The notes under the pieces: model-generated
The model's input: only the letters and a program-made list of their open reading frames with translations
Told to the model about the DNA's origin: nothing
The model's database searches: none
Position numbers and translations under genes: made by a program
Source of the DNA: Mesorhabditis belari
Taxonomy: Eukaryota; Nematoda; Chromadorea; Rhabditida; Rhabditidae
Length of the DNA stretch: 64,000 bases
Assembly: GCA_958450365.1 (NCBI GenBank)
Contig: CAUEEP010000245.1
Coordinates: 310,001-374,000 of the forward strand
Direction of reading: 5' to 3'
Shown: in pieces, positions 42,220-54,700 of the stretch
Numbering within the stretch: position 1 is the first letter of the stretch
How the letters are laid out: each line of letters starts with the position of its first letter

Positions 42220-43358
42220 ATGATCGACTGTCACGCGCATCTCGTCGACAAAAAATTCAAGAATGATATCGACGAGGTGATCGAGAAAGCGAAAGAGGTA
42301 ACTGGATTGGGGATTTTTTTATTTAATTTTTTTTAATAAACCTGTAAGATGGAGCGAATAACTTGTTCAACTTCTAGGCTAGAGTATCAAAAGTGGTGGT
42401 GGTCCCCGAGTGGCCGTCACAATTCGACGCAGTCTTTGAGCTCTTCGCGAGACATCCCGATTTTATCGTCCCATCCTTGGGTCTCCATCCGATTCGGGTA
42501 AAAAAACTTATCTACTTAAATTCACCACTCACAGAAAAATCACAAAGGTGTCAATCGAGAGGAGCTGAAAGAACTCGAGGCGGCTTTGGAAAAGTATAAA
42601 GGGCTGGTGAAATGTATCGGTGAGGTGAGTGAATTGAAATTTTTAATGGCTAACTGCTTATTGAAATTTAGGTTGGACTCGACTACACAGTGACTCTTTG
42701 GAAAATCGACGAGGATAGCATGCAAGCGATGAGAGATGTTTTAAAAGAAGAAACTCGACTCGCTCTACTGTATGACTTACCCATGTAAATGAATTTCCTT
42801 TTGGTAGGTTAATTTTAAACTTTAGGACAGTTCACTCGAGAACCGCTCACAAAGAGACGATCGCGCTTCTTATCGAAAACGGCGCGAAACGAGTGGCTAT
42901 GCATGCATTTGGAGGTGATTTCAAGAAAGGAAAACTACTGAAAATCTATTCTAGGGACACCAGAAGAGGCTAAACACGGTGTTGAGCATGGCTTTTACTT
43001 TAGCATCCCTCCATCATTTTCAATCAATGACCAGGTAGTTTTGTTTGATATGTAAATTCAAGAGATTTGTATTAGGGCGCCGCTTTGGTTGCCTCCATTC
43101 CACTCGAGAATCTCCTGTTAGAGACCGATTCACCGGTACTTGGCCCGGTGAAAGGTGCTTGTTTTTGAGTGTAATTTGTATTCAAGTTTATAGGTGAGCG
43201 AAATGTGCCAGCAAATCTAATAGCATCAGCTAAATTCATAGCAAAGGTAATCGTGTTGGCAAGTTTTGTTAATTTAAAATCTTTAGGTCAAAAACCTTTC
43301 CGAGATCAATGTCATCGAGGCGACGAGCGCTAATGCAAGGAAATTGTTTCGCTTATAA
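42220..43358 (+). CDS. TatD-family metal-dependent DNase, TATDN3 type
   Basis: Predicted cytosolic or nuclear deoxyribonuclease with a TIM-barrel metal site. Nine exons join in phase (42220-42297, 42378-42497, 42535-42624, 42672-42769, 42826-42914, 42955-43034, 43076-43154, 43194-43246, 43287-43358), giving 252 residues. TatD motifs: MIDCHAHL (metal-binding H-x-H) at the start, PSLGLHP, KCIGEVGLDYT (the conserved Glu), LLTVHSRTAH, and LLLETDSPVLGP (the E-T-D-S-P signature). All expected metal ligands are present. TTTTTAG lies directly before the start, as for a trans-splice acceptor. The gene ends 117 bases from the tail of the minus-strand zinc-finger gene; AATAAA follows the stop. Confidence 0.92.
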
Positions 43359-43474
43359 TACTGGTGTGTAAATTATATCCAAATAAATTATTTATTAATT
43401 AGTGCTATTAAGTAAAAAATACCCGAAGCTAAACTAGAAGAGATCAAAATACAATTTAAAACACCTGTAAGTTC

Positions 43475-46143
43475 TTAATTTATTGCATTTTCATCACGCA
43501 CAACAACGATTCGAGCTGGGACCATTTCACCATCATCTCTCTTGACCAGTAAAGGCTAAAAGAGAGAAATAATTTCACAGCCAAATTCCTGCCTACCGGG
43601 ATATTTCCTTGGTATTGCATTTGAAGGTCGTTCCACTCTTCTTCCGTAAATGTGACAACATCGTTGGATTCAATCTAGAGAAAAAAACCAAGTACCTCTA
43701 TTTCGAAAACACATTGAATTACCTCTTGATCTTCTTTATTAATGAAAGTATTATCTTCATGCTGTATCGCTATCGAATCATGCGCTTCGATGAAATAGTT
43801 TTGTTGGTCAAGAGTTGAGAGAGTTTCGTCGTACAGCGATGCATCCTAAACCAACCAAATAAAAATAGTTTACCATCAAAAATCACACCTGTAACATTAC
43901 ACCCTTTGATTCGGCCTCGTCAGCCTCATCGCTTAACATGACAAGAGTATAAACTTGGCTACTATCCATTGGTTCAGAAACGATGACCTATATAATCTAT
44001 AGAATTGCTGTGAAAATTCAATATAAAACCTGCATTGACCCATCCGGCCCAGCCACTAGTTCGCCATGAATCGTTTCTGCATTATTTATTGAATTGAAAT
44101 CTGCAAAATATGTTTAATGAAGAAAATAGTACAGCGTTACCAATGAGTTGAGATTCTGTAGGCGGATTTTCCAGTTGTTGGTCTTCTGACATAGGCTGAT
44201 TGTGATTTTGTGTTTCCGAGGTGGATGGGATATGGGAGCGTCTGTGCTCCGAAAAAGCGTCCCTAAATTTATGTCTTTAACTTTTAGGACAAATAAACAA
44301 AACCTGTCAGCGAACTCTTGTTGACAACAGATCCATGTCACATGCCCGGAATCCACTTTAACGTTGTAGGAAAGCGAATCGCGAAATTGAATTGTAGCCT
44401 TAAAGGGCATCAATATTAAAGAATTTGGCAAAAAAATATTGAATATTGAAAATTAATCACGAACCTCAAATTGAGATTTATTGTGGACACGAAGCATGTG
44501 CCTTATCAATAACGAGGGTCGGACCATCAAAAGACCACACACATCACAGACAGTACTAGAACTTGGTGATTTATAAACAAATACGGGACTAACCGACAAA
44601 TAGGAGCCGATGATCGTGACCCATAAGACCCAAAAAATTGATGCATAGTCGGATTTTGTATTCCCAACGGGACTGATTCATAAAATAAATTTCTATTCGT
44701 CTAAAAAACGCTTATTTTTTATTATAGATAAAAACAAACATTTAATGAGCTGCTATTACGCAACAAGTTAACTCCATGCACATCTGTTTTATGTGCATTA
44801 AGTTCGGATACTGAAAGGCACACATGGCCACACCATTTGCAAGTATACCTAAATTAAAGAAAATTAATAAATTAACAATTTTGGACTTACTTTCTTTTTC
44901 TTACGTGCATAGTCTCGTTATGATTAAGTAATTTGAATTCATCTGTGAAGACTAAATGACATTCCTTGCAAGATAGACGACGAACCAGCTAAACTTCAAG
45001 GAATTAAAGAATCTACGAGAATAACTTGCCTCGGCTCCATAATCTCGTAGCATTTGTTCTCGCAGTTCATCATTTTTCTTGTGCGCCCGTAAATGGTTTT
45101 CTATGGCTGTTGGATGCCTCTGATTTATGAGAAGACCGCATGTTTGACAACTTTCAAATTTATCCTAAAACCTACTTATAACAATAACAAATAAATAACA
45201 CACCGCAGAAGTTATCGGCATTGGTTGATATTCGCCTCCGAGCATGTTATTGATCTTCACCTAAACATATATTTGCTAAGGAAAAATTTTTAAATAATAC
45301 TTGTCGGATGGCTGCTTGAGTTACGGCTTCTTGGCGAAGACGTTGCATTAGTACTCTTTCACGTCCCCTGTAACATTGACATTAGAGAATCTATTATTAA
45401 ATGTTCCAACTTGTCATGTTCCTTCTCCCTACGTCGCCATTCGCTGGATATTGTCTGGATGTGCACTATTGTCTAAAGTTAAAAATAAGTTAAGTAGCGC
45501 TATTTGAAGTCTATTTCGTTTAAGCAAATTGTTGACCTCAACAATGTGATCCTGCCCATGAATCTCCTTGGTATGCCGCATTAATCCTTCACCGGTCAAA
45601 AAGATGCCATTCTCGCAAAATCGACATGGATATGCCTCAACTTCGTCAGCAATTCCTAATTCGAACCACTTTTGTTCTTACAGATGATCTCATATTCCAA
45701 TTTAGCATATAAAGTCATATTAAGTTAGTTTGGAGTCGGCTTACCTGGAAGATGAGTAACCCTGCCTTTTCTTGCACTTGTTGACGGTTGAATCAGGTCA
45801 TCATATGGCGTTTCGATCACAGATCCTATCATCTCCAGGTTTTCTTGCGCTTTTCCTATTCCTTGCTAAAACCCAGAAATAAATTCCAGAAAATTATTCA
45901 GACCATTTCGATCCGCTTGATTGGTAGCATGACCCCATTAACAACAACAACGTTCGTGATATCTTCATCCATCTCCCTTCTTTCTTTAGATGCTAAAAGT
46001 AAAAATGAGAAATGGCAAGAAAAATTTAGATACACTCTTGGTTAAATGGTGAAAAATGTACCTTTTTTGACTTCTTCATCTTCGTTGAAAAATATTTGTT
46101 TCTTTTGGCGAATAATTCGAGGTTTCTTAGCTTGTGGATGCAT
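43475..46143 (-). CDS. Multi-C2H2 zinc-finger protein
   Basis: Exons run from [17 protein letters not shown] (start at 46143, with an acceptor-like TTTTTTAG just upstream) to [11 protein letters not shown]. After a Ser/Pro and acidic N-terminus comes a first finger, [20 protein letters not shown] followed by TKEIH. An Arg/Gln-rich helical stretch ([19 protein letters not shown]) comes next. Further Cys/His units follow: CQTCGLL with [13 protein letters not shown] with [14 protein letters not shown], and [11 protein letters not shown] with HMLRVH. A last, weaker unit has [11 protein letters not shown] with HRRSH. The C-terminal third is acidic and Gln/Asn-rich ([13 protein letters not shown]). 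A nuclear DNA- or RNA-binding regulator is likely; I cannot name the orthologue. The gene starts 343 bases after the end of the Bin3 gene on the same strand, which would fit a second place in an operon. Confidence 0.8.
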
Positions 46144-46485
46144 TCTTCACGAGAAACTAAAAAAATCTAAGTTTTTCGTTGATTGTAAAGCAAGTATTGT
46201 TTTTGCAAGGAGGTCGAAGAGACTTTTTCGACTACGCGACTTATCGATCGTCCGTTTGTCTGAGAAAAGGAGAGAAGAGAGAGAGCATTAGGCGAGAAAA
46301 ACCGAGCAACGATGCTCAAACAAACAACTCTTCAAAAACATTTTTGGCAACTTTTGCCACTTCACGTCTTTTGCTTAAGAAAAAAAATTTATTAAACGTA
46401 GAAAATTTGAAAAAAAGGATACCGGAAAGGATAACATGAGATCTTAACAAAAACAAAGAACTCAACAAGCGAAAACAAATCTAGC

Positions 46486-48516
46486 TCACGCAGAAGCAAC
46501 ATCAGAACTTTTATAAGCAGGCGAAATATCCGTCAATTCGGCGCCGGTTGATGGGGTTTGAGTTGCACCAAGAGTTGGCGTTGCAATGGGGGTTGTCCAA
46601 GTCGGAGTGCTTTCCTAAATCACGACGTTTAGCAATGATCTAGAAGAAAAGTCATCAAAGTTAAAACTAACCGAAGCTTTCTCACTGGAGATCGAATTAG
46701 GTCCTTTCTTTATGTAAACATTTATTGGGCGTTGGAAACCTGAATACTAAAATCATTAAAAATATAAAGCTTCTGATACAAAAACAGTTTGCTTTTAGAT
46801 TGTACGGTTATACCACTCCGAAGACTACCTTTAGTTTTCGCAGAGGGAGGTTCTACGTGTTCAACAGATTCAAAGCCAACAGTTTCCAGCAAATACATCT
46901 CAAAATCGGATGGACGAAATTCAATTCGACGGTAGTTCTCGCGATGGGCTTCCTGAAAAAAAAAAATTGAGAACTGAAAACCCAACTTACAGTCATAACC
47001 GAACGTTTGCGATAACTGGTGTACGGTTGAACTTCCAAAATCAAACGACCGCCGGGCCTCAATTGGCGAAAAGCGCGGAGGAAGAAGCGTCTAGGTAAAA
47101 TACATTAACTTGCTTATACTCAAAACGACTAACCTAATTCCATCATCACCCCAATTTAAATGAATCCATTTAGTAATTGACAATGCCATGATGACATCGA
47201 ATTCTTCTTGAATCTAAAATTTCCAAATTCAAAACTATTTCATACACTCATTAAAATGTTTAACATTTTTCACAAACCGTTTCAAGTAGCTCATCACTTT
47301 GGAGCACATAATTCTCCCGACGAAACCATACATTATCAGGGAACTTTGTCTTGAAAGTGGTTGGCAAGTGAGCAACTGGGCCAAACTGCTGCGAAAATGA
47401 AGCGGGATATTTGCCTTTAATCTAAAAACAAAAGAATTATCTTGTTTAGGTATATATTCAAACCTCAATCGATTCGTCGCAATAATGACGAATATTTTTT
47501 CGAGCAACACCAATTAGGTGATCATCAATATCAATTCCAAGAATTCGGCGAGGCGCATAATCTTTGGCGATGGCTATGGTAATTAATCCAACGTTGCAAC
47601 CTGAGTTCATCATTTTTAAAAAAGATAATAAATTTACCAATGTCCAAAATAGTCTTCTTTTCGAACCACTCTTTGCGTAATACTTCCAAGCGACTGTCTC
47701 GTTGCCCAGCATCCAAACGAATACCATAATATCGATCAAAGTTTCCATAACAATACCTTAAAACTTGTATAAAAGCAATTAGTACATTAAAGTCACTTCT
47801 TATTGAAAAACTCCTTTTTGTCTTTTGCTGTCTTCTCTTTTTCAATCTGATCAACCGCGTTATCCCCAGCCTCTTTTTGCTCCTCACTTTTACCACTTGG
47901 AACTTCTTGGCTCGAATCAGCTTTCGCCTAAAAATTTTTTGAATTCCATGAAGGAAAATCAAAACAAACCAGTTTTGCGGGAATTGGCGATTGTGAACGT
48001 GAACGGTCCCGATCTCTTTGGCGCTTCCTAAACAGAAAAAATTACTCGATTAAATTTTAAACTACTTTTTCTCTTTCCCGATGCTTTTCAAATTAAGCGG
48101 ATCGCGCTTGTTCTTGGGAAGAAATGAGGAATTTTCTTCTGTGTCCGAGTGCGAAACATCGAGTTGCTGAGGTGCCGAGCATGCTTCTTGGGGATCAGCT
48201 TCGAGCCCATTCAAGTTAAGCGGATCCTGTTTTGATCCACCTCGCGCATAGTGACTTTCTTCAAACTTCTTGCGAAACGTTTCCGCAGCTAAAATGTGAA
48301 ATTATAAACAGTTTTTAAAACTTGTGACCTTCTTATGTTTTTAACACCTGATCGAATATTTTAAACTTTCCTTACTTTGCTTCGAAGATGCCTTCTAAAA
48401 CAGAACAGAAAACGTTTAAACTCACTAAATGTATGTCGGCGTGGGCGTCCTCGTTGATGAAATCCTCGTCCACGTCCACGATCGTGTAGAAAGCGGCTAT
48501 TTTCGCCACGTACCAT
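46486..48516 (-). CDS. Bin3/MePCE-type RNA 5' methylphosphate capping enzyme
   Basis: This family uses S-adenosylmethionine to methylate the gamma-phosphate of 7SK or U6-type RNAs. The start (48516) gives an Arg/Gly-rich N-terminus ([20 protein letters not shown]). A long polar region with two DPLNLN/DPLNLK repeats and [16 protein letters not shown] follows. The methyltransferase begins with [16 protein letters not shown] and motif [21 protein letters not shown], then [19 protein letters not shown]. Further landmarks are [20 protein letters not shown] (family signature), [20 protein letters not shown] and [20 protein letters not shown]. The tail is Thr/Pro-rich ([20 protein letters not shown]). 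All core motifs are present, so activity is expected. Divergent from hyccin across about 500 bases. Confidence 0.9.
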
Positions 48517-49017
48517 TACACTAAACAAATAAAATTACATTCAGAACAATAGAGCCACACAAAAAGTTTAAGGAATATAAATTCTCGGGTAGTATGTAAA
48601 CTCCGAACAAAAATATGAAATGCGAAGCCAAAAATGGACAAAGACTTACAAAGCGATTTATATGTTAGCATGGTTCTACTCAATCATTATAATCCAAAAA
48701 GTATTCAAACGGACAAGCTGAATAATTCAAAGCTTCTGCTTTACGGGTCCAAGATAGCGCCAAAATTTACCCGTTTCCCCAACGTTTCTCTAATTTCGAA
48801 CTCAATTTTCTCACCCTACCCAACACTACTAAGGCCACATTTGATGTTGTGTTCCCTTTTTCGTTTTCCTCAACCTCCTGCCCTCTAAGCGTTTCCGATA
48901 AAATTGCCAGTTTTGGTCTTTTTACAATTAGCAAACTAAACCTTTATTTCAACTCTTTAGATGCGGATAAGCGTTTGATCACACACAATTGACGATAAGC
49001 CGATTAATCGAGTACAA
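48517..49017. promoter_or_regulatory. Shared divergent intergenic region, Bin3 / hyccin
   Basis: About 500 bases separate the two divergent start codons, so promoters for both genes presumably lie here. I see AT-rich sequence and no recognisable named element. The open frame at 48634-48888 has no domain and is probably chance. Confidence 0.5.
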
Positions 49018-51222
49018 ATGGATTCGAAGCAATTTCAGGTGAACTTTTGTTATTGTTAAAGTAATGTTTGGGTTATAGGATTTTCTTGTTAACCTTAGTG
49101 AGGTGAATTCAAAGGTGGATCAAGCACAAAAAGGCGATGAAGGAGTGGCGGTAAATATTTCCTGTGTAATTCAATCGAATAAGCAAACTTTTTAGATTAG
49201 ACGTTATCTGGCAAAACTATCTCCGAACACTCTTCTTTGTATGCAGTACATCGGCCTAAATTATACGGACGTGGGATTGGTGCAGCCGTTGATTTCGCAA
49301 ATTCTTGACCTTTATATGAAAGGAGGTTTGCTTTAAAACCTTGATGCGACTTAAAGATGTTTTAGGAACTCTCAAACAGTTTGCTTTGCAATTCATTCCG
49401 GATTTCATTGGCACGTACTTGCTAGCCCTTTCAAAAAAACAACATCGGAGTGCCAGTTTATTCGAAGCCTTTTTCCTTTCTGTTTACAATGAGGATATTG
49501 TTGTAAACCCAAAAGTAGAGAATTCTCAAAAGAAAGTGGAAGAGGTTTGTCTTGCTTTTTGCATTACATTTTCTGTTTTAGATTCGAATACCTTCGGTAC
49601 GATATCGTTCTATTTATCATGATCCCAGCAAAATTATTAGCCTTCCAGAGATTGCCTCAATGCGACCAGGAGGAAACCCTGGAATTCAAGTCAGTTTTTC
49701 GCTTATCTCATTTTACTCTTATTTTGAAACAAGGTCCAATGAAGAAAATGAATGTTAGGTAAAAAAATTATTCGCAAGCACTATCTATTTTAGGCAGTTG
49801 TGCAAATTGGACCGTTTCCCGCAATCGATCATTTTACTGCCGAGAAGAAATTTTTCATTTTATCGCGAATTTTGAGTTCTGTCAATTCCGCAATGTGTGC
49901 TACAAGTGAACCGGTTTGCCGTGCCATGTGTTTAACCTCTTTGGCGATTTGTAACAGCGGGTAGGTAACCTTCAAGAAAAATGTATCCTGTTTTTCAGTT
50001 TTTCTTTTGCTGAATCAAACCTTCGAACTAGGGTGCTTGGTATGGAAACAGTTCAAGAAGTGCTAGACGATTACAGCAAGTAACATTTCCTTAAATCGAT
50101 TTTTATGATTTTGCTTGATCTAGACGGTCACGTCAACATGTATCTTCTAATCTCTTAATGGAACTTCTCAACGGGTGCTACCTAGCTCTTTACAACGGGA
50201 TGCCTGATTTGGCTTTGCGGTATTTTATTTTAAAAGCTATATGCAAGCACAGAATACCGTATCCAACCATGCTATGGATTAATGTAGAGCTATTGATGCG
50301 GTTCATCAACGTGCAAAATACGAAATGCTCGCAGATGTCATATTGCTGACGAACTCAATAAGAAACTCGCTTCTCGAAAATCCATTGTCGAAAGAAAGAA
50401 GGGAGGAGCTCATGTGGCGTTATCATCGAGCAAAAGTAGCTACTTTGCAAATTTGGTGTGTATTTAAATTGTAGGAACGGAAGATTAAAGATTGTGTGAC
50501 AAATGCTTCACTACGAATGAAAAAGATGCCTGAAGACATTCCAATCCAAGAAGATCTAAATGAAAAGAAAAGCAAGGGTGAAAGAATAATGGATGATTTC
50601 ATTGAAGACATAGCGGAAGGTACTTAATTAAAAATTTGAGCTTTGATTATTTATTTAAGGTGTTGATCATATAAAGAAAAAAGTGAGTCAATTGTCACAC
50701 CACCATCGAAAAAAGCATACTCCAAAGAAAGAAGGGCGTGGCGATTTTGATAAGCGAAATGGTTTGGACCTAGAAGAACTAGAACTGACCACTATGTCCA
50801 CTATTCGAGAGGAAAGAGGACAGGTAGGCTTTTCTGCGATGAAGTGAGTGGAGTTGAGAATTTTTAGAGCGACTCAAATATCAGCTTATCACCATCATTT
50901 GCAACTCGGCCAAAGAAACTAGTTGGAGAGAGTCTCAAAGATGCAAAACAAGAAGTAAGTTTTAAAAATTTTAATTATTTCCATTTTGTTCTATAGGTTC
51001 TTGATACGACAAAGAACTCGAATCAAAAGAAAGCCAACGCAAAAGTTGATGACGAACTGGAAAGCCCTCGATTGGAAGAGAATCACAAACAAAATACGGT
51101 TTTTTTTAATTTTCAACTTTTAGTTGATGATAATTTAGGTCGATGAAACGGGATCATTTTCTGTTGGAAGTTTTCGTCATATGGACAGCGGCAGCGGAAC
51201 AGAAAGAAGTGTGGATTTTTGA
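49018..51222 (+). CDS. Hyccin (FAM126) family protein
   Basis: Hyccin is the scaffold that, with TTC7, holds PI4-kinase alpha at the plasma membrane. The chain starts MDSKQFQDFLVNLSEVNSK and continues IRRYLAKLSPNTLLCMQYIG and TLKQFALQFIPDFIGTYLLA. Then come RIPSVRYRSIYHDPSKI, GGNPGIQAVVQIGPFPAIDH, and NLLMELLNGCYLALYNGMPD. The helical N-terminal domain typical of FAM126 therefore looks complete. The C-terminal part is polar and Lys/Glu-rich with little conservation, ending GSGTERSVDF. Near 49690-49794 I use one intron that joins GIQ to AVVQ; reading the intervening sequence as an exon would give a stop. AATAAA lies about 100 bases after the stop. The debranching-enzyme gene follows on the same strand at about 485 bases. 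Confidence 0.88.
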
Positions 51223-51707
51223 GAAGTTTTTTGAATGCAGTGTACAAACTTTATTTATGCCTTTTGACTTTGAAAATATCTAGCTTATTTTTATGTATCG
51301 CTCATTATTGTTTTCTGGCTCGTTGTGAATAAATTAATCTCATCATTTTCGTATTTTCTTGCGAGCACAGGTACTCAAATTACTGTCGAAAACTCGTACA
51401 CACTAATAAAATAACTATGTACAAGCGAAGATTGTGGCGAAACTGTGTTCTTGTATTTTTCCGTGAGTGGGGGCTGTTTACCTTTCTTATCAACTGTGGA
51501 CTTGTTTGTCTTTAATTGATCCGAAAAGAAACTCGCTTGGCAAAAGCAACAGGCAGTTGTTTTTCTCTCATTTACACCGTCTCCGTCAAAAGGGAGCAGG
51601 AGAAATGATCACATCACTTCGCAAAATAATCTCCCAAATCACACAAAATATTTGTTATTTGTTATTTTACATTGGTTTTGTGGATTTCTAAAATTTAGAA
51701 AATTCTA

Positions 51708-54700
51708 ATGGAAATTTGCAAACAAGAAATTCGAATTATTACGCTTGAGAAAGGGCAACATCGGGATGACGTAATTCATCGTCTACAAAAAGGTTTGTTT
51801 ACGTTAACTTCCAGGAAAACTTCTAATGGTTGACAGAATAAAGCAAGAGTAAATGTAGAAACTTTCACTTTTTGAAATTTTCTAGGTTGGCGAGTGAGAT
51901 TCGTTCGTGGCGCCTCCCTTCTCAGCTGCTCGGATATTCGGTTAACGTGCAGTGTTAGCTCAAGTGAAACGGTAAAATGGTCGCATGCTGAGGATCCTTT
52001 AGCGTCAACTGCTGAGGTATGATCAACTAATGGTTTACTTGTTTACCAGAAACTTCAGGTGCTATGTGAAAAAGCGGGCGCCTTCAAATACGAATTCTTT
52101 ATTGAAAATGAGTAGGCGTTTGTCTTTGTTTACTACTATATAACGAAATCTTAGGTCGTCGTCCTCTGGCGGTGGCCGTTTACTTGTTATGCCTTCACTT
52201 GTCATCAACGATCAAGAACTACCTTTAGATGGAATAGCCTGCATTACTCACATAACAAAGCTACTAGGTTTGCCAGATGTTTTTCGAAAATAAATATCAG
52301 TCTAGGTCCACTCAGTGAATGGGAATCGCGATTACGCATTGTTGGTGAATGTGGATACAATATGCTTCATTTAACGCCAATACACAGGCTTGGGATCAGT
52401 CAAAGCGCCTATTCAATCATGGATCATCATGCTTTGAATGATTCATTTCATACGGTATCTGAAACACTAATTTCCGAATAAATTTCGAGATGATTATAGG
52501 ATAATGAAAAGTTTACATTTGATGATCTGCACGAAACTGTCAAGAAATTGGAAAAAGAATGGAATATAGCCACAGTTCAAGATGTTGTTTGGAATCACGC
52601 AGCTAAAAATGCCCCGTGGCTTCAGGTGAAACTTTGTCTCTTTTTTCACATGTTTTTAATTTTATTTAGGAACACCCAGAATGTGCGTACAACTGCTTGA
52701 ATAGTCCCCATTTACGACCGGCTTACGTTCTAGATAGGATTTTGCATTATTTTGGTAAAGAGGTGTGTTATTTACGAAAATTAAAATTATTTTTTGGAAA
52801 TATAGATTGGAGAGGGAAAATGGGCCGATCGCGGAGTCCCACCCGTCATTGACAGTGTTCATCATATTCATGTAAATTTTTAAATGAAAATTTAACCAAA
52901 TTACTCGATTTCAGAACATTGAATACATTTTGCGAACGGAAGTTTTACCTCGGCTCCGTTTTCACGAGTTTTTCCAATGCAATGTCGATAATTTGGAAGA
53001 AAATTTTAAAGAGCTCTGTCGAAGTAATTTTATTGATAATTAGATAAATCAAAAATTTCTAGAAGAGGCTCGGAGTGATTTCCAAAGATCGAATTTACAA
53101 TTTGGTTTGAACAGAGAATGGCGTCGCTTTGGACAAGAAATCGACTTTGATCAAGCCCTAAAGGAGTTCAATATACACAAGTGGGCATAAATAAAATCAA
53201 GCCGTGCTATGTAAGACTATTTAGGGATGATGCCACTGACGAAAACGACCGTATCGAGAAATGCGCTGGCGCTTTTCGAGGACATTTGGAGCATCTAAAC
53301 AATGAAGGAGCTAAAAAATCCTGGGATATTTTAATGACTGGACTGAAAGCCATTCTTGGGCATATATCTTATGAAAGAGTAGGTTTTAAAGTACAGTATT
53401 GATTGGCAATAATGATTTTTAGGTGGAAGGCCATGGCCCACGAAAAGGTTTGGTGCGTGAAGAGGAACCCCTGCTATGCGAGTAAGTGCTTAATCAACCA
53501 CTTCGAACAATTTAATTTATCTACAGTACCTACTTGTTATTTCAGCTATTTTCTGCACACATTTGAAGAATCATCATGGGAAACCGACGAAGCGCTTGCA
53601 TTTGATCCGAGAACTGCTGAGAAACTGATGGCATTTAATGGTTGGGTGATGGGACTTGACCCAATGAAGAATTTTGCTCTCGCCGATTCTGAGGTATTTG
53701 TAAACTTTTCACTGATAATCTGATGAAATATAGGTGTATATCAGCAGATTATTGGTTTGCTGGGGTGATTCGGTGAAACTAAATTACGGCAATTGTCCTG
53801 GGGACAGCCCTTACTTATGGGAGTACATGCGAAAATATACGTGAGTTGAAGTTTACTTATTAGGCACAACTTATTTTAGGCAACAAGTCGCTAAAATTTT
53901 TCATGGAATTCGAATCGACAATGCTCACAGCACACCGATACATGTAGCCGAGGTAGTTTAATTAAAATTTCTAAAGTTATCTGTGCTTAGTATTTGCTTA
54001 ATTCCGCACGTGCAGTTCGACCAGATTTGTATGTATTTGCTGAGCTTTTTACTGGAAGTGAAGACGCCGACAATCTTTTTGTTAATCGACTGGGGATTAC
54101 TTCATTAATTCGAGGTTTTTTTGTCTCTTATTGGGCCCACGAAAAGGTTTGGTTTTATCTGTTTAAAGAGCAGTTTTAGAAGCCATGGCAGCTCCGGATT
54201 CCCACGAACAAGGCCGCCTTGTCTATCGTTATGGTGGGGACTGTGTTGGAGCGATGAGGCAAAAAGTTAAATACATTTTTTATCTGTTTAACTATGGATT
54301 TAGTCAATCCGACCGGCAGAACGATCTGTAGCACACGCAATGCTTTTAGACCAAAGTCACGACAATCCAACCCCAATATTGGTTTGCCCTTGATGTGGTT
54401 ATTTAAAACGAAACTTTTTAGACTAGATCTATTTGGGATCTACTACCAACAGCTGCCATGGTATCAATGGCTTCGTGTGCTGTTGGTTCAACTCGCGGAT
54501 ACGATGAACTTGTTAGGCATGCGGTATGACACTCAAAGTATCGTGTATAGCCAGTAAACTTTAGATCCATGTGGTTTCCGAGACGCGACTTTATGCACAA
54601 TGGGATCTCAGTGTGAATGAAAAACAAGGGTTGATACGTGGCCGGCGAGTGCTCAATCAGTTACACCAACGTTTGGCGTTAGAGGGATACACTCAGGTTT

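Noticed and set aside
49690..49794. Micro-exon in hyccin between GIQ and AVVQ
   Set aside because: It would introduce a stop in phase; a single longer intron gives a continuous conserved reading.
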